Assembly (NCBI GenBank): GCA_046597185.1
Contig: JBKJLF010000909.1
Location: 1-10,388, forward strand
Source: CAMBDR01 sp046597185
GTDB taxonomy: Bacteria; Pseudomonadota; Gammaproteobacteria; Burkholderiales; Burkholderiaceae_D
Length of the DNA stretch: 10,388 bases
Reading direction: 5' to 3'
Position numbers and translations under genes: made by a program. Below are positions 1-6,975 of this stretch, piece after piece. Positions within the stretch are counted from its first letter, which is position 1, and each line of letters starts with the position of its first letter. The notes beneath the pieces were generated by a model. The model did not search any database. It was given only the letters and a program-made list of their open reading frames with translations, and was not told where the DNA came from.

Positions 1-2
1 CG

Positions 3-188
3 TGGGATAACGCCGAAACCCTTGGCTTAATACACAGCGGCGAAAAAAGCAAAACCTCTATTGCACGCTGCGCTTATGTTGCTAATTGGGTCTACGTCGG
101 CGGCGCGCCGAAGTCGGAAGCCAAAGTTGGCAGGGCCAATTTGCGGGAAATCCAAGCGGGAAATACCGCAGACCAAGATTGTGCATAA
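3..188 (+). CDS. C-terminal fragment of an unidentified plus-strand protein
   Basis: An open frame enters from the left edge and runs 61 codons to a TAA at 186-188. The residues look like ordinary protein, with segments such as ARCAYVANWVYVGG and a cysteine two residues before the end (DQDCA). Two cysteines that could form a disulfide hint at an exported protein, but this is weak. I do not recognise the family. It is the only gene-like frame on this strand at the left end. It points towards the minus-strand operon, so the two transcription units would converge in 189-371, where I found no convincing GC-rich hairpin with a T-run. A chance open frame of this length is possible, and the rest of the gene outside the window would settle it. 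Confidence 0.55.
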   Translation, partial: WDNAETLGLIHSGEKSKTSIARCAYVANWVYVGGAPKSEAKVGRANLREIQAGNTADQDCA

Positions 189-371
189 CAATTGGAAACC
201 ACCGCGCCAGCCATTTGCAAGTTCAATCGTTAGTGGTTGGTGGCTACGGTGCTTTGAGCAAGGCGAATCAGCCATGGATCGGTATGCCCACCTTGGTAGC
301 GTTTGTAAGCCTGTAATGCACAGGCGGTGCCTGCCGCGCCACTGCATTGCGCTTGGATAAAGGTAATGCGC

Positions 372-1079
372 TCATTCAAGAAATAACTTTCGCACAAATA
401 GTGCGTTGCCTTGGGCACGAGCAAGCTCATCAGGCACACCAATATCAATAAAATTGCCCGATGAGCCAAACGCGCTTGGCAACAACGCCTTACATTGCGG
501 CTGCAAAAAATCCATTTCAAATGAGTATTGCTGCGGCAAGGCATAGGGCAGCAAATCGCATTCGGTCAAAATGTAGCCGCCTGCGTTTATGAGCGTGCGC
601 CCCGCCATTTTCTTCTCAATAAACCCGATGAGCATGCCATCTTGGACAGTCACCCCGCCATATCGCGCACCGTCATCCACCATGGTTACCGCCACCGCCA
701 TATGCGCGGGCCGTTTGCGCCAGCAGGCGATAAATTGCCCGTAATCCAGTTCAAAAAAGGTATCCCCATTCAATACCAGCCAGGGCGTGCTGCCTTGCCC
801 AGCCAACGCCCTGCCGATTGCGCCCCCCGTACCCAGCGGCGTGGTTTCTTCTTCATAACGCAAGGCAATATTGCGGTAATGCGTACCGAAATACTGCCGA
901 ATCACATCCGCCTTATACCCAACCGATAGCGTTACATCGAGCAACCCGGCATCATTCAAACGATCCAGCAAAAAAGCAAGAAACGGTCTACCGCCAACCA
1001 AGGCCATGGGTTTGGGGCGGTCAACCACCAGCGCTTGCAGGCGCGTTCCCTTGCCACCCGCCAGAATCAATACTTTCAA
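372..1079 (-). CDS. hddC: HddC-type sugar-1-phosphate guanylyltransferase (GDP-heptose synthesis)
   Basis: This 235-residue nucleotidyltransferase would join a nucleoside triphosphate and a sugar 1-phosphate to make an NDP-sugar in the cytoplasm. The N-terminal signature LILAGGKGTRL lies at residues 4-14, the substrate-loop motif RPKPM at 21-25, TPLGTGG at 80-86 and the metal-binding NGDT at 104-107. Length and motif order fit HddC (D-glycero-alpha-D-manno-heptose 1-phosphate guanylyltransferase) better than the longer RmlA family. The HddA-like kinase at the head of the operon supports this reading. I chose the TTG at 1079 as start because AAGGAG lies 7 bases upstream and the conserved motif begins at once. 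A TTG at 1121 would add 14 residues with no homology feel. It is the last gene of the operon, 43 bases behind the receptor gene. The sugar and nucleotide specificity is inferred from context; a MurU- or RmlA-like role is possible. Confidence 0.78.
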   Translation of the reverse strand: MKVLILAGGKGTRLQALVVDRPKPMALVGGRPFLAFLLDRLNDAGLLDVTLSVGYKADVIRQYFGTHYRNIALRYEEETTPLGTGGAIGRALAGQGSTPWLVLNGDTFFELDYGQFIACWRKRPAHMAVAVTMVDDGARYGGVTVQDGMLIGFIEKKMAGRTLINAGGYILTECDLLPYALPQQYSFEMDFLQPQCKALLPSAFGSSGNFIDIGVPDELARAQGNALFVRKLFLE

Positions 1080-1086
1080 GTTGCCA

Positions 1087-1092
1087 CTCCTT
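1087..1092 (-). promoter_or_regulatory. Ribosome binding site deciding the hddC start
   Basis: The minus strand reads AAGGAG, 7 bases before the TTG at 1079. It is a near-perfect Shine-Dalgarno site and the reason for preferring this TTG over the one at 1121. Confidence 0.75.
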
Positions 1093-1122
1093 ATTACCTG
1101 CCAATGACGCTGCCCCGGCAAA

Positions 1123-3312
1123 TTAAAGTTTGAATTCCATCACGGCGCGAATGGAAGTGTAGGTGGGCGTCAGGCTGCTTCGTTGCTGGGTCAGTTCCGG
1201 GCTGACATAGCGTGCGCCACTCACATAATCCCGGTGCCGCAAATTGGCCGCCACCACGCGCAACTGGGTTTTAGGATCAAACTTCCACAACACATAACTC
1301 TCTAAGGTACGGTTGTCGGAATCGAAATTCCATTCGTAACTGGATAGCCGTACTTCGCCATTCTTGACATAACCTACCGTTGCACCCGCCGTCACGGGCA
1401 CCGCTTTAAACGAATGATCCAAACTCAAATTGACTGACAAGGGCGACTGGCGGCCAATCCGGTTGTCCGGCCCCGGTATGGCATCAATGGCTGACCATGA
1501 GCGTGCCAGGTTGATGCGTACATTGCTGGCGCTGGCTTGGTCGAACAGTTGCGAGAGCTTGAATTTGGCTTCAATTTCGATCCCGCGTGAAACAGCGCTG
1601 CCGTCATTTTGCGCTTGGCTTACCCAACGCGCGCCATTTAAACGAGTCTGCGTGAGAATGATGGCGCTAATCCTGCGCACGAACAGGTTCACGCTGAGCA
1701 AACCATCTTCGTTCAAATAATGCTCGTAGGCCGCATCCAGGCCAAGCGCTATTTCGGGTTTGAGATTGGGGTTGCCGCTGGTGTCGGGTGTGGTAACGGT
1801 ATTGACCACGGAAAAACTACGTCCAGCAATCAAACTGGCACCGGGCGGCAGGCGCAAGGTGCGCGCCAGCCCCAGGCGTAATTGATCGGCCTTGGTGCCA
1901 GGTAAGCGCCACACAGTTTGCAGCACTGGACTGAAAATGCCTTGCCGATTGTCAACGCGCTGGCCCAAGTCATTGCTGCTGCGCAGCAGCGTTTGCTCCC
2001 AGCGCCCACCCAAATACACTGACCAGCGTGGATCAATATCCCATTCGTCCTGCAAGTAGAGGGCGTAGCGCCGGGTGGTGATGTTGAAGATAGAACCCGT
2101 TGCCGCCAGTTGCGATACGGAATCAATCAGGTTAACCCGCGTTTTGTCTTCATTATCGCGCTGAAGTTCCACCCCGGTTACCAAAGCGTGCTTCTCGACA
2201 TAGCTGGTTTTTAATTTGGCTGAGGTGGTAAGGCTACGGCTATCATCATTGCCTTGTGTGTTTTGCAAGTGGGTTGGCGTGGCCGCGCCTTCAACAAAAC
2301 GAATTTGGCTGGCACGGCGGCTATGCGCCCAGGTTGCGCCAATCTTGAATTCCAGCTTGCTGGCAGCCCCCACGTTTTGCAGCCAAGTCAGGTTGTTCCG
2401 AAACGATGATGAGGTGCCCGTGCTCTTATACTGGTCATTGGCGAAGGGCGTAATCGGCCCCTCAATGAATGCGGTTCGATCATGTCCAGCGCTGCTGTAA
2501 TGGTTTTTACTCGCAAAACTTTGCAGTGAGAGCGAATTCTCGCCATCCAGCTTCAGATTGATGCGCGGTGCCAGGTTCCCGTTCCAGCCGCGATCCTGGT
2601 TAAATTGATCCAATTGCCGTAACAGCGTGCCATTTTGATCAAAACCTTGCGTTTGCGTGAGAAAGGTTTCATCGCCGCCAATTCGCCTTACCGCTCCCGT
2701 TAGTAGTAGCGATAGCTTGCCCCATTGTTGGCTGATCGTGCCCGATGCCTGCGGTGTAAGCAACCCGGCATCGCTTTGCAAACCGAGCTTCAATTGCCGC
2801 TCGCGCTTGGTTTTGCCTTGTTTTAAGATGATATTGATCGTCCCCGCAATGGCTTGTGTACCCAATTCAACACTGGGCACGGCTGAAATCTCGATACGTT
2901 CAACGATATCAGGCGCGAGGTTATCCAAAGAAAAATTAGCCGGTGCCGTCTCTCCATTGAGTAAGATACGCACATAGCCGCTACCCAGGCCACGCATGCT
3001 AATTTCGCCGCCCTTGCGCCCCGGTATGCCGTTGACCACAATGCCCGGTTGCCGCCGCAGCACGTCAAGCACGCTGGTATCACCATAGCGCACGATGTCT
3101 GCTGGCCCGAGTGTTTGCTTGAAGGTGGTATCGGTGCGGCGTCCGTCGGTGCGGCTGGCGGTGACTTCGACCTTTTGCACCTCGGCGTTTGCAGCAGCGG
3201 CTGGCGGGGTTGCGGCTGGTGGTTCATCAGCGGCATAGCCATTTTGGCAAAAAAGGAGGGTTGCCAGCACGGGCGGGCTAATGAAATGAGTAAATTGCGT
3301 CATATTGGTCAT
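1123..3312 (-). CDS. TonB-dependent outer-membrane receptor
   Basis: This is a 729-residue receptor, the usual length for the family, that would import a ligand across the outer membrane using TonB energy. Residues 1 to about 28 look like a signal peptide, with a hydrophobic run ISPPVLATLL and a likely cut near NGYA-A-DE. A Pro/Ala-rich linker and VEVTASR near 48-54 (TonB-box region) follow. The plug domain spans about 60-165, with VLDVLRRQPGIVVNG, MRGLGSGYVRILLNG and AGTINIILKQ. The rest is a beta-barrel rich in alternating aromatic and polar residues. The last residues are EFKL, so the usual terminal aromatic is displaced by two positions. The ATG overlaps the epimerase stop in ATGA, suggesting translational coupling, and no clear ribosome site is seen; a second ATG at 3303 is possible. 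The ligand cannot be read from sequence. Its place in the operon suggests uptake of the peptide product or its metal complex. Confidence 0.93.
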   Translation of the reverse strand: MTNMTQFTHFISPPVLATLLFCQNGYAADEPPAATPPAAAANAEVQKVEVTASRTDGRRTDTTFKQTLGPADIVRYGDTSVLDVLRRQPGIVVNGIPGRKGGEISMRGLGSGYVRILLNGETAPANFSLDNLAPDIVERIEISAVPSVELGTQAIAGTINIILKQGKTKRERQLKLGLQSDAGLLTPQASGTISQQWGKLSLLLTGAVRRIGGDETFLTQTQGFDQNGTLLRQLDQFNQDRGWNGNLAPRINLKLDGENSLSLQSFASKNHYSSAGHDRTAFIEGPITPFANDQYKSTGTSSSFRNNLTWLQNVGAASKLEFKIGATWAHSRRASQIRFVEGAATPTHLQNTQGNDDSRSLTTSAKLKTSYVEKHALVTGVELQRDNEDKTRVNLIDSVSQLAATGSIFNITTRRYALYLQDEWDIDPRWSVYLGGRWEQTLLRSSNDLGQRVDNRQGIFSPVLQTVWRLPGTKADQLRLGLARTLRLPPGASLIAGRSFSVVNTVTTPDTSGNPNLKPEIALGLDAAYEHYLNEDGLLSVNLFVRRISAIILTQTRLNGARWVSQAQNDGSAVSRGIEIEAKFKLSQLFDQASASNVRINLARSWSAIDAIPGPDNRIGRQSPLSVNLSLDHSFKAVPVTAGATVGYVKNGEVRLSSYEWNFDSDNRTLESYVLWKFDPKTQLRVVAANLRHRDYVSGARYVSPELTQQRSSLTPTYTSIRAVMEFKL

Positions 3313-4616
3313 TGGATAGATAGGGTGGCGCTCATGTGGTCAACGATGCTGGCTGCGACCTGTTGCCCATACAAATTCTGGCCCAAGTTACGCCATACGG
3401 TACGTTGGCCGTTTTCAAGGCAATATTCGATTCCGCGATAAACAAGTCCCGCGCTATCGGGTGGTATGAGTAGATTGGTGCTGCAATCGAGTATGGTTTC
3501 CGGGCGTTCTGTCGAATAGCGGCAAGTCATGCAGGGGATGCCGAGTATATTGGCTTCCTCCTGCAACCCCCCACTATCGGTATAGATTGCCAAACAATTG
3601 GACGAACGGAGGAAGGCCATCACATCTCTGTATGATGGCCACATCGGATGACATCGCACGCCACTACGCAGCAAGCGTTGCTGGAATTGTTGTTCTGGAT
3701 GGCGTTGATCGGCAAAACAAAATTGATTGGTCAGGATGAAAATAATGGGCAAGCCTTGTTGCGCCAGTTGGCAAAGTGCATCAATAACGGCATTGAGCCG
3801 ATTCGGCAACATGTTTTCACGGCGGTGGATATCCACTCGCAACCAGCGTTGCAGGGCCAGGTCAGGGTGGAGCGCGTCCAGTTTGCCATCCGGCTCCCAT
3901 GCCATGGCGAGCCGCACCGCATCGGCACTGAGCGAGCCGCACAGCCGTATCGTATCTGGCGCATACCCTTCACGCACCAAATTATCCCGATTGCGCGTGA
4001 CGGGTGCCAGTAGCAGCGAGGACGTTACCGATGTCAGGCGCGAGTCAACTTGCTCCGGGAACGGCTCATCAAGTACTGCACGCCATTCGCTTTGCGCTTG
4101 ATTTAGCATCGCTTCTACCGTGACTGGCTGGCCTTGCAGAAATGGCGACAAACTGCGTAATCCAGCTTCAACATGAATCGCCCGTATCCCTGTTTGGAAA
4201 TACCAGAATACAGGCAATGTCGCCGAAGTTGATGTGTCGCCAGACACCACAGGGATAAAGCGGGTTGCCGCTGCGGCATCGCCTTGGGCAGACAGGTAAG
4301 TGTGCAGGCATTCGATTTGCGTTGCCAGATTGGCGGTACGACCCAACAGGGAGCCGCGAATTTCAAGGTAAATATCGATTTCATCAACGTAGTCGAAATC
4401 CTGCGCTGCATGGGTTAACACTTCGTCGTAATGCTGACCAGCGTCAACAATCAAAGTTGGGACTTGTCGTTCGCGCAAAACCTTGACAAGGGACGCCAAC
4501 TTAATATAACAAGGCTTGGTGGCAATGACCAGCAAATAAACGGGCAAACCCTGCGTTTGCGCAGTGTTGACAATTTGATGGAGTCGGGCGGGGTCATGAA
4601 TTTTCATATCATTCAC
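3309..4616 (-). CDS. UDP-N-acetylglucosamine 2-epimerase-like protein, divergent
   Basis: This 435-residue protein resembles WecB/MnaA-type non-hydrolysing UDP-GlcNAc 2-epimerases, which interconvert UDP-GlcNAc and UDP-ManNAc. Visible family motifs in order are ATKPCYIKLASL (33-43, for GTRPEAIKMAPL), DAGQHYDEVL (58-67), SGDTSTS (125-131), HVEAGLRS (148-155), PEQVDSR (187-193, for PEE-x-NR), a later HRREN motif, and DSGGLQEEA near the C-terminal third. The active-site Arg of the first motif is Lys34 here and the PEE motif is changed to PEQ. About 30 residues lie between AGLRS and PEQ, more than the ten or so in short bacterial members. An N-terminal extension of about 25 residues precedes the first strand. 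The ATG at 4616 follows the family 2 transferase by 6 bases, and an alternative ATG lies at 4607. It may be an active epimerase, a hydrolysing variant, or an enzyme repurposed for another NDP-sugar. Confidence 0.82.
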   Translation of the reverse strand: MNDMKIHDPARLHQIVNTAQTQGLPVYLLVIATKPCYIKLASLVKVLRERQVPTLIVDAGQHYDEVLTHAAQDFDYVDEIDIYLEIRGSLLGRTANLATQIECLHTYLSAQGDAAAATRFIPVVSGDTSTSATLPVFWYFQTGIRAIHVEAGLRSLSPFLQGQPVTVEAMLNQAQSEWRAVLDEPFPEQVDSRLTSVTSSLLLAPVTRNRDNLVREGYAPDTIRLCGSLSADAVRLAMAWEPDGKLDALHPDLALQRWLRVDIHRRENMLPNRLNAVIDALCQLAQQGLPIIFILTNQFCFADQRHPEQQFQQRLLRSGVRCHPMWPSYRDVMAFLRSSNCLAIYTDSGGLQEEANILGIPCMTCRYSTERPETILDCSTNLLIPPDSAGLVYRGIEYCLENGQRTVWRNLGQNLYGQQVAASIVDHMSATLSIQ

Positions 4617-4622
4617 ATACTT

Positions 4623-5432
4623 TCAAGCCAACAAGGCGGCACTAACCCGGAAAGCGGCCGTGTCCTGCTGATACGTACCAAGGAACTCACCCGCGTTATA
4701 GCGTGCCATGCATATTTGTTGGTTGCGGTAATTGTTTTCATCCGGGCTACTCCCGATAAAATGGCGGCATTCATTGCCATGGCTCATGTGTATGCCCTCG
4801 CCGAATTCGGCGCAATGGCGTTGTAAAACCAAACCCAAGCGCACGTGTAGGTCAATGTCTTCCCAACCCCAGCCCACCAGCAGCGAATTGAAGCCACCTA
4901 CCGCCAATAAATCGGCATGTTTTAACAGCATGATGCCAGGGCAAGAGCGCGCCCCCTGATCGAAATAACTGCGCTTGGTTTCTACTCTGACAGTACGTTG
5001 ATCGTTCAAGACAAGTTCAATTATGTTGGCGAACTGCGCAATGCTTCCCGGCTTATGTGGCATAGGGGCGGATTCCCTTATCTGCTTGAGTATCACCCAA
5101 GCCCCGCCATCAACCTGTTCCATCGCCTGCGGCAGATTGAAATCAGTTAATATCACGTCCGAATCAAGCAACATGCAGTATTGGCCGCGTGCAAAATGGG
5201 TGCCAATATTGAGGGCGCGTGATTTGTTGAAACCCTCTACCCGAACTTCAATCAAGCGCAGGATCGGATTGGCTGAATCAAGCATATCGGCCAGAATTTG
5301 GGCATCGCCACCATAATTGACAATCAAAACCTCACAATCCCACTGCGCCATGAAGGCCAAGTTGGCCTTGAGGGTTGCGCCAAGCTCCGGGCGATTACGC
5401 CAGGGAATAATGACCGATAACAGGGGCTTCAT
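4623..5432 (-). CDS. Family 2 glycosyltransferase with galactosyltransferase-like C-terminus
   Basis: This 269-residue cytoplasmic protein has a GT-A fold pattern and no obvious membrane segment. It begins SVIIPWRNRPE (6-16), the nucleotide-binding first strand of GT2 enzymes. EGFNKSRALNIG (66-77) follows, then the metal-binding DSD triad at 90-92. GWGWEDIDLHVRL at 187-199 matches the W-x-W-E-D-x-D motif of the Glyco_transf_7C/GT27 region, which holds the likely catalytic acid. Together these point to an inverting sugar transferase using a nucleotide sugar. The acceptor is unknown; a peptide or a first sugar placed by the upstream transferase are both possible. The ATG at 5432 sits in a 4-base ATGA overlap with the preceding gene, so the two are probably translated together. 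Confidence 0.9.
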   Translation of the reverse strand: MKPLLSVIIPWRNRPELGATLKANLAFMAQWDCEVLIVNYGGDAQILADMLDSANPILRLIEVRVEGFNKSRALNIGTHFARGQYCMLLDSDVILTDFNLPQAMEQVDGGAWVILKQIRESAPMPHKPGSIAQFANIIELVLNDQRTVRVETKRSYFDQGARSCPGIMLLKHADLLAVGGFNSLLVGWGWEDIDLHVRLGLVLQRHCAEFGEGIHMSHGNECRHFIGSSPDENNYRNQQICMARYNAGEFLGTYQQDTAAFRVSAALLA

Positions 5433-6925
5433 TGGCCCACCTTTGCATGCATGCGGGGTATCAGCAAGCCTTGCGCGAGCATATTATCCAACTCCGTCAA
5501 CGTGCATTGTCGCTCCAACAACAACCGGGATGCCGGGAAACCATTTTGACAGCGCAGTAAGATTAAGCGCTGCGCATCGGAAACGGGAAAATTACCGGGC
5601 CAACCCGGATTATTCAAGGTAATGGTGCCATCATCCATTTCGGTATGGGTAGAATAGGTTTCCAGCCACATATCCGGCTTTACGCCAGGTAATTCATGGC
5701 TGGTGTAATGCAATATGGAAGCTGCGTAATCCGATAGTCGATCACGCAAAGGCTTCAGGTAACGGTCATAAGTGCGCATATCCGGTTGAGCGTGGACACG
5801 TAGCGCTTGCCGCTTTCCATGATGCCAATTATCAACACAACGCGCAATGATTCCCTGCAAGGTAGCAATGCTACGTGCTTGCGTATAATTTTCTTCAGTG
5901 TGTTGGCGTGCGTTCAGCGCTATGGTACGTGCGGTGTCGGGGGCATTCAACAAAATTTCCAGGCCATGCAGCAGGCAACTACGGTCTTCGCGCAAGCCGC
6001 CAAAACTGAGCCAGGTCGGCGCAAGAAAACCCGTCACGCCATCAATCACGGTGTCCTTTAGCCCACCATAGGTACAGCCGACGACGGGTACACCGCTTGC
6101 CATGGCTTCAATGGGGGCGTAGCCGAAATTCTCATCAATCGAATTGGTGGGATGCAGCAAGACATCAAACGCACGGTATGCCGTTGCCAACTCCACATCG
6201 GTCAGGTTTGCGGGCAGGTAACTAACCTGTTGCATCAAACCATACTTTTCGAGCAACTGGCGAAGTTGAATGGCGTAAGGTTCAGCAGTAAACCGCAAAA
6301 CAGAATAATCAGTCCAAAAGTTGCCGATTATAACGATCCGAATTGACTTGCCAGGATTGCGCAAAACCAGTTCGCGCACGACATCCAGCGCGCCATGAAT
6401 GTTTTTTTGCGGCAGCAGGCGTGCCACGATACCAATACAAAAGTCGTCCTCAATCAATTTCAACTGAGCCCGCGCACTTGCGCGACCATGCGGGGTGAAC
6501 AAAGCCGTGTCAACAGGCAGGGGTAACACTTCCACGGTCGGCCCCGTGCCATCACACATCGCTTGCATGATGTTGGCATCCGAGCGGCAATTGACAATCA
6601 AAACATCTGCGCAAGTGAGCCAGGGCAGGCGCGTATACAAGAACGCACGATCCAACACACAGCCGCCGTGCATACCAAACAGGCAGGGGAAGTCGCGCCC
6701 ACTACTACCCAAATCTCGTGCCAAATCCCACCCATCATTGCCCGAAAAATTCAGCAACACATCGATAACCTGGTTGGCGGGTAGCGTCGCCTGCACCACA
6801 TGATGAACCTGCGCCCCCATCGCACCCAGCGCACGGCGATATAACTGATCCGTTCGATTGATGCTGGGCCACGGGTGCGGTGCCAGCCCACAAGCAGCCA
6901 GCTTTAGCGTTGGTGATGAAAGCAA
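5429..6925 (-). CDS. GT4-type glycosyltransferase with extra C-terminal domain
   Basis: This protein of about 498 residues has a GT-B glycosyltransferase body and an unusual tail. The donor half shows GIVARLLPQKN (about 165-175), IRIVIIGNFW (195-204) and the E-x7-E signature ENFGYAPIE (265-273) followed by AMASGVPVVG, as in retaining GT4 enzymes. The N-terminal half has the acceptor-side HGG segment (FGMHGGCV). After about residue 385 comes roughly 110 residues absent from simple GT4 enzymes. The last 65 (from about 432) carry SDAQRLILLRCQNGFPASRL and TLTELDNMLAQGLL, a helix pattern like a PqqD/winged-helix fold. I chose the TTG at 6925 because AGGAG lies 5 bases upstream; a TTG at 6943 would place that site inside the gene. 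It lies 50 bases behind the 546-residue gene and overlaps the next by ATGA. A role in glycosylating the small peptide is inference. Confidence 0.85.
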   Translation of the reverse strand: MLSSPTLKLAACGLAPHPWPSINRTDQLYRRALGAMGAQVHHVVQATLPANQVIDVLLNFSGNDGWDLARDLGSSGRDFPCLFGMHGGCVLDRAFLYTRLPWLTCADVLIVNCRSDANIMQAMCDGTGPTVEVLPLPVDTALFTPHGRASARAQLKLIEDDFCIGIVARLLPQKNIHGALDVVRELVLRNPGKSIRIVIIGNFWTDYSVLRFTAEPYAIQLRQLLEKYGLMQQVSYLPANLTDVELATAYRAFDVLLHPTNSIDENFGYAPIEAMASGVPVVGCTYGGLKDTVIDGVTGFLAPTWLSFGGLREDRSCLLHGLEILLNAPDTARTIALNARQHTEENYTQARSIATLQGIIARCVDNWHHGKRQALRVHAQPDMRTYDRYLKPLRDRLSDYAASILHYTSHELPGVKPDMWLETYSTHTEMDDGTITLNNPGWPGNFPVSDAQRLILLRCQNGFPASRLLLERQCTLTELDNMLAQGLLIPRMHAKVGQ

Positions 6926-6930
6926 GGGTT

Positions 6931-6935
6931 CTCCT
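6931..6935 (-). promoter_or_regulatory. Ribosome binding site deciding the GT4 gene start
   Basis: The minus strand reads AGGAG, 5 bases before the TTG at 6925. The longer reading from TTG 6943 has no comparable site. Confidence 0.6.
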
Positions 6936-6975
6936 GTTTGCAAGGTGTTAATTGAATGGCCCAGTACTGCCGCAG

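Noticed and set aside
27..347. 106-codon minus-strand frame at the left end
   Set aside because: Its composition is not protein-like, it has no ribosome site, and it overlaps the more natural plus-strand frame ending at 188.
269..376. 35-codon frame starting in an ATGA overlap with the hddC stop
   Set aside because: The overlap is typical of operons, but the peptide matches nothing I recognise and there is no separate ribosome site.
528..929. Long plus-strand frames opposite hddC, the receptor and the epimerase
   Set aside because: They lie opposite clearly identified genes and show the composition of antisense shadows.
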